From contig JAEZGS010000023.1 of assembly GCA_023437225.1 (NCBI GenBank), positions 105,824-169,823 of the forward strand: a DNA stretch of 64,000 nt, in the 5' to 3' direction. Positions 9,801-16,638 of the stretch are shown piece after piece. Made by a program: the position numbers and the translations under genes. Below the pieces are notes generated by a model. The model had not been told where the DNA came from and ran no database searches. It was given only the letters and a program-made list of their open reading frames with translations. The number at the start of each line of letters is the position of its first letter. Position 1 is the stretch's first letter. Source of the stretch: Bacteroidota bacterium. GTDB lineage: Bacteria > Bacteroidota > Bacteroidia > Chitinophagales > Chitinophagaceae.

Positions 9801-10931
9801 GCTACTACAGAGCCGCGGACAAGATACCTGTGGCTGGAGTTTGAAGATGCATTGCAAAATTCTGCAGACACATATTTTATACGCATGCTTGCATACAGCC
9901 CCGATCCGCTGCTGGCGCGATGGCAGGCCGATATGTTCAAAGCACCGGAAGAAGCACCACTTCCTATTAATCCCGAACCCGTTCGGGTGATCAGTCCCGC
10001 ACATAGTGATGACCGGGCCGGGCTTAGCGCGATGCAGGAACTGATTCCATCAGACAGTAGCGACAAACATTTCATGGTGCCATTGCCTCCGGGCCTGCAT
10101 GCCGCATCGCCTGAGTTGTTTGGATTTTTCACTTATGAGATCAGGGTTGGACACAAGAAAGGATGGAGTACAGCGCAGGCACGGTTTGGAACAGCATTGC
10201 GAACAACGGGCGCACAGCATCCGCTTCCACAACTGTTTTGTTTTGCAACAAGAAATGAGAAACACATTATGGTCACGGCGCCATATGCGCAGACCGTATT
10301 CGATGGTGCCAATGTAACCAGTGATCCGCCGCGTACACAATTGTGGGCGCTGTTATATGCACAGGTAAAGCGTGCTGATGGCAGGGAGTATCGTAATGTT
10401 CTATTGGACGATCAGTTATTTGTTCGTGAACCAAAACCCGCGCCCGGACCAGCAGGTATAATAACCCGCATCAACAGCGACGCTGTTCAGTATGGTATAA
10501 CGGGCTGGAAAAATAAAGATGTTGCTAACAGGCTAAGAGAATTCGGGTTGCCTGTCGATAGTAATCTCAGTGTGCTTGTAGTGGAGATGCTTCCAACGTA
10601 CGAACGCTTTTTCGCACGATCCGATTTCCAGAGAAACAATGATAACATACGCACGGTTCGTACACGAACAGCTCCCGATGTTTTGAATATTGTTGAAGAA
10701 GGCATGTCTGTTACGTACTTCAATTCTGTGCTAGGGCAGGTCAGTCATTCGGCGCAGGAAATACAAAGGCGGCTTGAAACAGATTTGCAGTTGAAGATGG
10801 AGGAAGGCTTTATTAACGAGGCGGAAAAGAATGAGCGGGTACGTCCACTTACAGAGCAACTCGGAAGTCAGCGCATACTAAGAACAAGTACATTGACGAA
10901 AGTGCCGGAAATATGTTGCACAGAATGTTAG
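6879..10931 (+). CDS. Very large uncharacterised protein (1350 aa), second of a pair
   Basis: I do not recognise a family. ATG at 6879 follows the octad repeat array. The N-terminus (MKATLSILTLPQRWRNNQL) is amphipathic and not a signal peptide, and no transmembrane segments or lipobox are visible. The body looks like a chain of beta-sandwich modules. One segment near residue 471 (YGTKYEFRVRLADVTGGG) and another near 1085 (YEIRVGHKKGWSTAQARF) read like the end strands of fibronectin type III folds, but this is weak. The C-terminus has a charged helical stretch (EIQRRLETDLQLKMEEGF) and a Cys-rich end (EICCTEC). It lies on the same strand as the 1651-aa gene, 244 bases away, and probably works with it. 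Nothing in the sequence identifies an enzyme active site. Confidence 0.85.
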   Translation: MKATLSILTLPQRWRNNQLTIRVLVMPRNFNPLIADQMAPGTVAWVDATMALTAKLISDPSKYPSILEASQPFALSSVAMPSGLRSIFEAIDGQFGGIPITDGSKRLQKANSGERARKYLPESYRASFNFTSVRTNDAALDDSYQCALREKNPIDPTFQSKLDLSWGKVFAYCLRQPKLAERVGFIYEATFAIDPTLLADGSWIYVDLDDGCSYKDAMINDQQLVKRYAAKLPKLATGDDRPLFSAVQFPVLVQNPAPGDSEDVPVSPSNLDELLIETAQYDDGFCKIVHANQPVSSDLLREKEDKDLPVITDAGIRLAWDDEQLLIWMNRQIKEDESFGVGSGRRTDAPPGVLQYRIDVRIKSDIVPNPNAWVPLCRVSNKLALEIGGQQIDAANNEVELGVEVYPTKPDAQSQLFWLPQYFANWIGKSLVLPDNDAIEIFKKEENTDPDRQAKKNDNYNIAGLGTMELLYGTKYEFRVRLADVTGGGPELLDNREYDAPSPEGSCDFRRMVQPQAVRLSTEVPEKDDEYFTGDSIELRRPLLGYPSVLFTGKYPNAIADLIADTDAAIAEKRPVGLPDPDVDAVEVLVEVKSLEMDMLLRYDTDSRESYAKLYLTKRLLPEDYNGSLSIPLTFVDANVLNFTDSQDLGTLGLVAGGDNIDDHDDIVLPKSRDIRITIRPVVKNKPEYYAKNSNLCRKGKPVTIITRREGTDERSLLKDLPEIDMIRALWLQPDTDTYLKATLTEVYVENASPVHRSRMIERLVESIDNSIEVESKGMSLVGKPGSRVQFGASRLIRNNLSPDSTSITIATKTDLLNQWIIPITMILDRDWTWDGLQTVAFKFYRQKKFVGAGLTADERNAIEWEDEQLVGDIEIKQAINVQALYSPDRSQTYLCFIDALEPKPELAAGFPEEMMVKYRIEANYKSIPNEVDVLKDDLPVLQLHLPMTTKPAQVPKIVSAGLAQSKYVADEMYATTEPRTRYLWLEFEDALQNSADTYFIRMLAYSPDPLLARWQADMFKAPEEAPLPINPEPVRVISPAHSDDRAGLSAMQELIPSDSSDKHFMVPLPPGLHAASPELFGFFTYEIRVGHKKGWSTAQARFGTALRTTGAQHPLPQLFCFATRNEKHIMVTAPYAQTVFDGANVTSDPPRTQLWALLYAQVKRADGREYRNVLLDDQLFVREPKPAPGPAGIITRINSDAVQYGITGWKNKDVANRLREFGLPVDSNLSVLVVEMLPTYERFFARSDFQRNNDNIRTVRTRTAPDVLNIVEEGMSVTYFNSVLGQVSHSAQEIQRRLETDLQLKMEEGFINEAEKNERVRPLTEQLGSQRILRTSTLTKVPEICCTEC

Positions 10932-10978
10932 CTTAATAAATTTTTAAACTATTTCCATTAACCAACAAATCAAGAAGT

Positions 10979-11689
10979 ATGAAAAAAATCGGATTGTTAG
11001 GATTCACAGCGCTTGTCATTATTTGTTTTTCGGGATGTAAAAAAAATACGGATAAGCCGGCGAAAGGAGAATGTAAGATCGATTACGTAGTTACTAAAGA
11101 CTTGTATGACGAAGATATGATACTTGACTTCAAGTACACTTCCTGGGGCGCCCCTTTATCCATCACACAGGACGAGTCATCAACCGGAAGCCCGGATTAT
11201 TTTTTTCAATACGATTCGAAGAAGAGACTTATTGGATTCATAGCGGGGTTTGCGCAAGAAGGTGATACTTCTTTCCATTACTATCATCGTTACGCATATG
11301 AGAATAATAAAATTGTGAGAGACACTGTATGGGCCGAAAACAGTCTTTCAGGAACTGCAACATCTGATCCGGCTGAAATTGGCTATTACACGTATGATAA
11401 TCACGATAGAATCATTAAATATGAAAGTCACAGGCTCGACGATGGCGAAGTTAGCGTGGTGAATTATAATTACCCCAACGAGAACCCTTATGTGCACAAT
11501 GTAAGTATCATGGGGACACATAAGATCCTGATGTTTGTGAACCGCGATTATGTAAAGTATAATACTGCTACTGAGTACAATGAGTTCGGATATCCTACAA
11601 AATTTGCGTTACCCGGATATCGTTTCCACATGCATTACATTCATACCGCAGTGTACAATTGCGATAGCGGTAAGAATCCACATCCATAA
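10979..11689 (+). CDS. Lipoprotein with DUF4595-like YD-type repeats
   Basis: A 236-residue protein with an N-terminal lipoprotein signal (hydrophobic stretch then FSGC, with Cys at about residue 20) and Lys residues just after the Cys. The mature part has short repeats of the form YDSKKRLIGF and YDNHDRIIKYE, like the beta-hairpin repeats of DUF4595 and other RHS-related Bacteroidota lipoproteins. It is probably anchored in the outer or inner membrane; its role is unknown. It begins 47 bases after the second giant gene on the same strand, so it could be co-transcribed with it, but no direct link can be shown. Confidence 0.8.
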   Translation: MKKIGLLGFTALVIICFSGCKKNTDKPAKGECKIDYVVTKDLYDEDMILDFKYTSWGAPLSITQDESSTGSPDYFFQYDSKKRLIGFIAGFAQEGDTSFHYYHRYAYENNKIVRDTVWAENSLSGTATSDPAEIGYYTYDNHDRIIKYESHRLDDGEVSVVNYNYPNENPYVHNVSIMGTHKILMFVNRDYVKYNTATEYNEFGYPTKFALPGYRFHMHYIHTAVYNCDSGKNPHP

Positions 11690-11704
11690 ACAAAAATTGT
11701 TACA

Positions 11705-11998
11705 ATGATTATCGTTCATGACATTTTTATCTGCAAGCCGGGGCAGGCCTCGAAGTTTGCAAAAAAATTCAAGGAGGCTATGTCGGGGCTTCCTGAAAAT
11801 GTTGAGATCATGACGGATATGACTGGGCAGTATAATAAAGTGGTGATGGTGAGCAGGTACGAAAACCTTGGGGCTTTTGCCGACAGCTTTGAGAAATACA
11901 TGGAAGAGTCCGAGGAAACACGCAAAATGCGAGAAGCAATGCAGGGTTATCACGACATGTACCTGACAGGAAGCAGGGAAGTGTACCGTGTTTGGTAA
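11705..11998 (+). CDS. Small dimeric alpha/beta-barrel (NIPSNAP/ABM-like) protein
   Basis: A 97-residue cytosolic protein starting at ATG 11705, 15 bases after the lipoprotein gene. The pattern IIVHDIFICKPGQASKF, then an amphipathic helix, a strand (VVMVSRYENLG) and a second helix with a final YRVW fits the ferredoxin-like dimeric alpha-beta barrel fold of ABM/NIPSNAP-type proteins. Members include small monooxygenases and heme or quinone binders, but many have no known activity, and no catalytic residue can be assigned. An inverted repeat lies just after the stop. Confidence 0.65.
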   Translation: MIIVHDIFICKPGQASKFAKKFKEAMSGLPENVEIMTDMTGQYNKVVMVSRYENLGAFADSFEKYMEESEETRKMREAMQGYHDMYLTGSREVYRVW

Positions 11999-12001
11999 GA
12001 T

Positions 12002-12065
12002 GTTTGACCGAAGATGCAGTGATTTCTTTAACTTGAAGAACTATTGGCTTCGGTCAAACTTTTTT
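12002..12065 (+). promoter_or_regulatory. Long-loop inverted repeat followed by T-run before the PAS kinase gene
   Basis: GTTTGACCGAAG (12002-12013) and its exact reverse complement CTTCGGTCAAAC (12048-12059) flank a 34-base loop and are followed by TTTTTT. It could be a terminator for the small upstream gene, an attenuator, or an operator that brackets a promoter. The right arm overlaps a possible TTG start at 12044, which favours the ATG at 12083 as the kinase start. Confidence 0.5.
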
Positions 12066-12082
12066 ATCACTTACTGATTGCA

Positions 12083-14425
12083 ATGGATTTTCGCAAGTTA
12101 TTCGACCTGATGCCCGGCTGTTATTTGGTTCTTGCCGCCAATGACCCGGTATTTACAATTGAAGCGATCAGCGACGAGCTTTTGACCGTCACCGATCGAA
12201 CGCGGGAGGAGTGCCTCGGCCAATCTTTATTTGATGTTTACGCAATTGAGCCGGAATCTCCTGCGGAACACGGGAAGAGTGATCTGCATTCCGCTTTGCG
12301 GCGCGTGATAAATGACAAAGTGGAGGTGATCATGCCTATGATCCGCTATGATGTTGTTAATGCCCGCCAGCAGGTGGAGGAAAGATACTGGAGTACCAGG
12401 CTGATGCCCGTGTTTGGTGACGATGGCAACGTCACTCACGTGCTTGACTACTTAAAAGAAGTAACTCACAAGGTCAAGCTGGAAGAGAGCCGTGATGTGA
12501 TTCGTACAGTTGAGAGGAACTTCGATCTATTTATGCAGGCTCCTGTTGCCGTATGTATGGTGGAAGGCCCGAAATATACGGTGCAACTTGCGAACGAAGA
12601 AATGCTTTCCATGCTCGGCAGGGAATCTTCAATAATTGGGAAACCGATACTGGAAGCGCTTCCGGAAGCAAGGGTTCAGGGTCTTATGGACATACTTGAT
12701 AAGGTTCGCGCAACAGGTAAAGCGGAGTCCGTTTCCAATTTCCCTGCTACACTGTTTATACATGGTGAGAGAGTAAAGAAATACTTCAACCTCATATTCA
12801 AGCCTTATTTTAGTAACAACTTACAGGAAGTCGATAGCATTTTTTGTGTAGCGCATAATGTAACGGAGCAGGTCGTGGCGTTAAGCAATTTGTCTGAAAG
12901 CGAAGATCGATATCGTGTGCTTATCGAAGAAACTACTGTTGCCACCGCATTGTATGTTGGTGCGGACATACGCATTCAATACGCTAATGATATTATGATC
13001 GCCTACTGGGGCAAAGATGCCTCGGTGATAGGAAAGACAATACGAGAGGCTGTGCCGGAGCTTGAGGGCCAAAAGTTTCCTGAGATCTTAGAAGATGTGT
13101 ATCATAGTGGCAAGATGTATGTTGGCCGACAGGAGGCGGCCGAACTTGTTGTAGACGGCCAGCTTCAAACATTCTATTTCAACTTCACGTATAAGCCACT
13201 GCACGATAGAGACGGAAAAGTTTATGGGATTCACCATATCGCTGTGGATGTCACGAACCAGGTACTTGCATTGAAAAAACTTGAAGAAGAGAAAGAGCGG
13301 ACGCAGCTTGCCATCCGTGTGGGGGAACTCGGTTTGTTCGACTTCGACATTGAAAAGAATGAGATCAACGGCGACGAGCGATTCAGACGCATCTTCGGAG
13401 TAAGCGATCCCAAGAGTATACACGACTATTTTGCGGTGATGTACCCGGAAGATATCGCGAAACCTGGCGCCCTGGAATTAGCACGTAGAAGGGGCCGCCT
13501 TGAACACGAGTTTCGCGTTAAAGATGGGGAGACCAATTTTCGGTGGATCAAGATCATGGGGCATTATCAGTACCGTGATGGAGTTGCGTTTAAAGTCTTT
13601 GGTGTTGTTCAGGATATAACCACGCAAAAACAATTTCAGGAGCAACTTGCTGCACAGGTGCAGGAACGAACTGCTGAGTTAGAAAACAAAAACCGGGAAT
13701 TGCAACGTTCGAATGAGAACCTTGAAGAATTTGCTCATGCGGCATCACATGATTTGAAACAGCCGATAAGAAAGATCATGTTTTTTGCCGACAGATTAAA
13801 AGACCAGTTATCAGACCGACTAAATGATGACGAAAGGTCAACATTCAGCAGGATATTGAACGCCAGCCAGCGTATGGGTGCACTGATTGACGATCTTTTG
13901 CTGTATTCACATGTAAGCCAGGTGCCGCTCGAAAAGGATGAGGTTGATCTCAACGAAAAAGTGCAGAGGGTATTGGAGGATCTTGAATTAGAGATACAAC
14001 AAAAAAATGCAGTTGTGACACTGCAGGAATTACCCACCGTTCGGGGATACAAACGGCAATTGCAGCAATTGTTTCAAAACCTGATTGGGAATGCGCTTAA
14101 ATACAGCAAGCCGGGTGAGCAACCGAAAATTGATATACGTTCGACAATTGTAGGCAGTGTTGATAATGGAACAACTGTGGACACAACCGATCATTTCAAA
14201 AGTTTTTATAGGATTGACATACAGGATAATGGCATTGGCTTCGAACCCTCCGAATCCGAGCGCATTTTTCAATTGTTCCAGCGACTTCATGGAAATGCGG
14301 AATACCAGGGTACAGGTGTGGGCCTATCCATCGCGCAAAAGGTAGCAAGGAACCACCACGGAAAAATCGTTGCCGAAAGTAAGCCGGGAGCTGGGTCCAG
14401 GTTTAGTATTTATTTGCCAGCGTGA
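12083..14425 (+). CDS. Multi-PAS sensor histidine kinase
   Basis: A 780-residue kinase. I chose ATG 12083 (MDFRKLFDLMPGCYLVL) because this is the usual beginning of this PAS-kinase type and because the TTG at 12044 lies in a hairpin arm. Four PAS/PAC domains occupy about residues 1-125, 130-260, 270-400 and 405-520. A short coiled coil follows, then a HisKA domain with the phospho-acceptor His556 in AASHDLKQPIRKI. The HATPase domain has the N box (LFQNLIGNALKYSKPG) and G boxes (DNGIGFEP, GTGVGLSIAQK). No transmembrane segment is seen, so it is probably a soluble sensor. No response regulator is adjacent. A paralogue of the same layout lies at 41405-43702. The ligand is unknown. Confidence 0.93.
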   Translation: MDFRKLFDLMPGCYLVLAANDPVFTIEAISDELLTVTDRTREECLGQSLFDVYAIEPESPAEHGKSDLHSALRRVINDKVEVIMPMIRYDVVNARQQVEERYWSTRLMPVFGDDGNVTHVLDYLKEVTHKVKLEESRDVIRTVERNFDLFMQAPVAVCMVEGPKYTVQLANEEMLSMLGRESSIIGKPILEALPEARVQGLMDILDKVRATGKAESVSNFPATLFIHGERVKKYFNLIFKPYFSNNLQEVDSIFCVAHNVTEQVVALSNLSESEDRYRVLIEETTVATALYVGADIRIQYANDIMIAYWGKDASVIGKTIREAVPELEGQKFPEILEDVYHSGKMYVGRQEAAELVVDGQLQTFYFNFTYKPLHDRDGKVYGIHHIAVDVTNQVLALKKLEEEKERTQLAIRVGELGLFDFDIEKNEINGDERFRRIFGVSDPKSIHDYFAVMYPEDIAKPGALELARRRGRLEHEFRVKDGETNFRWIKIMGHYQYRDGVAFKVFGVVQDITTQKQFQEQLAAQVQERTAELENKNRELQRSNENLEEFAHAASHDLKQPIRKIMFFADRLKDQLSDRLNDDERSTFSRILNASQRMGALIDDLLLYSHVSQVPLEKDEVDLNEKVQRVLEDLELEIQQKNAVVTLQELPTVRGYKRQLQQLFQNLIGNALKYSKPGEQPKIDIRSTIVGSVDNGTTVDTTDHFKSFYRIDIQDNGIGFEPSESERIFQLFQRLHGNAEYQGTGVGLSIAQKVARNHHGKIVAESKPGAGSRFSIYLPA

Positions 14426-14427
14426 AC

Positions 14428-14477
14428 GGAATTCAGAATTGAGAATTGGGAATTGGGAATTGGGAATTGGGAATTGG
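14428..14477 (+). repeat. Heptad tandem repeat (GGGAATT type)
   Basis: The sequence after the kinase stop is GGAATTC, AGAATTG, AGAATTG and then several GGGAATT units in perfect tandem. The period is seven bases, as in the GGAAAGC and GAATGCG arrays elsewhere in the window. It precedes a bidirectional terminator. Confidence 0.85.
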
Positions 14478-14488
14478 AAATGCAATAA

Positions 14489-14525
14489 AAAATGCGGAAC
14501 ACTTTCGGGTTCCGCATTTTTATTT
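14489..14525. terminator. Bidirectional rho-independent terminator
   Basis: A perfect 12-bp stem is formed by AAAATGCGGAAC (14489-14500) and GTTCCGCATTTT (14509-14520) with an 8-base loop. T-rich runs follow on both strands. It can end the plus-strand kinase transcript and the minus-strand susC-to-GH16 transcript, which converge here. Confidence 0.9.
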
Positions 14526-14536
14526 TGCATTTGCAC

Positions 14537-14664
14537 AATCACACTAGCACACTAGCACACTAGCATATTAGCACATTAGCATATTAGCATCTTAGCACAC
14601 TAGCATATTAGCATTTTAGCACACTAGCATACTAGCATATTAGCACACTAGCACACTAGCATTC
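14537..14664 (+). repeat. Octad repeat array (TAGCACAC / TAGCATAT type)
   Basis: About 128 bases of 8-base units CTAGCACA, TTAGCATA and variants lie between the terminator and the stop codon of the GH16 gene. This is the longest copy in the window. The units match the arrays at 6791-6876 and 54584-54621. No open frame or RNA fold with long stems is evident. Confidence 0.92.
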
Positions 14665-14668
14665 CACA

Positions 14669-15703
14669 TTAATTCCTATACACCCTGATATAATCCACTT
14701 CCATTGTGGCGCTTTCAACGGCAGGATCCATTGGTCCGCCGAAGTTTCCGCCCATTGCCACGTTCATGATAAAGAAGAAATCATGGTTGAATGGTAATGC
14801 AAGCGAGTTGTTCACGGAATGAACAAGCTGATCGTCCACATACATCCTGATTGATGTTGCGGACCAGTCGAGAGTGTATTTATGGAACTGCGTTGTTGCA
14901 TTCTCGATCATTCGTGTATTGCCATCTGCATTACCACCTGAGCGACCTGGATAATGAAGCGTACCATAGATCTTGTTAATGCTCTTGCCTACATGTTCCA
15001 TGATATCTATTTCACCACACGCAGGCCATCCCGCTGTATTGATGTTTGCCCCCAGAGCCCAGATAGCTGGCCATGTGCCGACACCAGCGGGCAGCTTTGC
15101 ACTAACTTCAACCTTACCATACTTAAACTCGTATTTGCCTTTCGACAATATGCGGGCAGATGTGTATGTGTAGTTTTGATAGTTCTCCTTACGTGCAGTG
15201 ATCTTCAATTTGCCATCATTGACAATTACATTCTCCGGCCTGTTAGTATAATACTGCAACTCATTGTTGCCCCATCCGCCGCCGCCAAGATCGTATCCCC
15301 ATTTAGAAGGATCTGGCGCACCGTTGGTGTTAAACTCATCGGACCATACCAGTCCGGGTGTATTGTCAGCAACGGATACACTTACCTGAACCGATTTTGT
15401 TATCGATTGCCCGTTCGAACTGGTTGCCCTTACAGTTACCACATAATTATTCGTGCCTGGAGTAGTATAAGTGTATTCTACTTCACCTGTTGGAACAGGT
15501 TGACTAACTCCATTTCCGAAATCGAATTGGTAAGTCGCCGCATTCTTTGCTGTTGCCTTGAAAAGCACCTTTCCACTGCCATCTGTGCTTACCGTTGAAG
15601 TGATCACTAGTTGCGACGGCGCTGTATCTACGGGTGCATTCGAGTTGCCCTTGCTGCAGGCAAGCAATGCAAACAGGCAGATAATCGAAAATAATGAGCG
15701 CAT
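14669..15703 (-). CDS. GH16 endo-beta-glucanase (laminarinase-like) lipoprotein with PKD domain
   Basis: A 344-residue surface or periplasmic lipoprotein. I chose the ATG at 15703 because it starts a typical lipoprotein leader (MRSLFSIICLFALLACSKG). A PKD-like domain covers about residues 30-110 (FDFGNG, YTTPGTNNYVVTV). The GH16 domain follows from about 118 (VWSDEF). Its catalytic motif GEIDIMEH supplies Glu231, Asp233 and Glu236, with the WPAIW motif just before. GH16 enzymes of this kind retain configuration and cut beta-1,3 or mixed beta-1,3/1,4-glucans. It is the last gene of the susC operon and the only glycosidase in it, which suggests laminarin or a similar beta-glucan as substrate (inference). 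Agarase or carrageenase activity is less likely but cannot be excluded. Confidence 0.93.
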   Translation of the reverse strand: MRSLFSIICLFALLACSKGNSNAPVDTAPSQLVITSTVSTDGSGKVLFKATAKNAATYQFDFGNGVSQPVPTGEVEYTYTTPGTNNYVVTVRATSSNGQSITKSVQVSVSVADNTPGLVWSDEFNTNGAPDPSKWGYDLGGGGWGNNELQYYTNRPENVIVNDGKLKITARKENYQNYTYTSARILSKGKYEFKYGKVEVSAKLPAGVGTWPAIWALGANINTAGWPACGEIDIMEHVGKSINKIYGTLHYPGRSGGNADGNTRMIENATTQFHKYTLDWSATSIRMYVDDQLVHSVNNSLALPFNHDFFFIMNVAMGGNFGGPMDPAVESATMEVDYIRVYRN

Positions 15704-15719
15704 GTTCGTTTTCAATTTA

Positions 15720-16625
15720 TTACTGTTTTGCTTTAAGTTTCTGATACCACGCATTTCCATCTACACCTATTGTGCGCAAGTGCATTTCGGTTTCACTGAT
15801 CGATAAGATCTCATATGTGCTACTTCCGGTTGCAAAGTTTACAATACCGTTTCCAGGTACAAAGAACTGAATTCTTGTGGAGTTAGACGTTGTTGAACCC
15901 GATGTTGCTGTTCCAAAGATGATCATTTTTTCACCTGAAGTTGCAATGTCGTAGCAAGCTTCCGCACCACTGAATCCATAGCTTGAAACGGATGCGCCCT
16001 GTATAAAAGATGCACCTTTGTTATCTACATTTATATACACACGGTTGTTTGCGTCTACACTGAAAGTGATTTCATCATCATACAAACATCCCACACTTTC
16101 TTTTTCGTTAGGACCTGCTGCCCACCAGATTGGAGAGAAGCCGTCTGCAGGTCCAACTCCCAGGTGTCCGCCAGCTTCTTTAGCAGACATCCACACTTTA
16201 GAAGAATTGTTTGTTAGTGATGTAAGTATTTCTTCAGGAAGATCAAATACAACATTCACTTTTACTTTCTTGCTTGTTGTAGTAACAACACCGCCGGTTC
16301 CGATCGCATTTACAGTGATCGTATACTCACGTGTACCGGGAACTCCATATTTGTATTGAATTGTTCCGGAAGGCACCATCTTCACGATGCCATCGCCAAA
16401 GTCGATCTTATATGTGATCGCTTTTGCAGCAGATGAAACAATTGTTACCACACCTGATCCATTTCCGTCAGGGTTGGCTGCATCCTTTCCTTCAACAGCG
16501 ATGTTGACATCAAGGTTGGACGGCGCAACAATCTGGCCGAATTCGTACTCTGTTTTTTGACAACTGCCCAATCCGGTCAGTACGACAAATAACGTTAGAA
16601 TTATTATTGAAAATTTATTTTGCAT
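15720..16625 (-). CDS. PKD-domain lipoprotein of the polysaccharide utilisation locus
   Basis: A 301-residue lipoprotein with a leader ending in LGSC. A PKD-like domain lies at about residues 35-125 (ITYKIDFGDGIVKMVP, YGVPGTREYTITV). The remaining 170 residues form a beta-rich C-terminal domain containing WWAAGPNEKES and the final AWYQKLK. Proteins of this layout are common in Bacteroidota glucan loci, next to GH16 enzymes, as surface glycan-binding proteins. No catalytic motif was seen. It sits between the larger binding lipoprotein and the GH16 gene with gaps of 13 and 16 bases, so it is almost certainly in the same transcript. Confidence 0.8.
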   Translation of the reverse strand: MQNKFSIIILTLFVVLTGLGSCQKTEYEFGQIVAPSNLDVNIAVEGKDAANPDGNGSGVVTIVSSAAKAITYKIDFGDGIVKMVPSGTIQYKYGVPGTREYTITVNAIGTGGVVTTTSKKVKVNVVFDLPEEILTSLTNNSSKVWMSAKEAGGHLGVGPADGFSPIWWAAGPNEKESVGCLYDDEITFSVDANNRVYINVDNKGASFIQGASVSSYGFSGAEACYDIATSGEKMIIFGTATSGSTTSNSTRIQFFVPGNGIVNFATGSSTYEILSISETEMHLRTIGVDGNAWYQKLKAKQ

Positions 16626-16638
16626 GACTGATCATTTA

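Noticed and set aside
1679..10931. Interpretation of the giant pair as Tc toxin, polyketide synthase or RHS toxin
   Set aside because: No YD-repeat runs, no acyl carrier or ketosynthase motifs, and no toxin core were seen; these labels cannot be supported.
15558..16359. Plus-strand open frames opposite the GH16 and PKD lipoprotein genes
   Set aside because: Both minus-strand products have lipoprotein leaders and recognised domains; the plus-strand frames have none.
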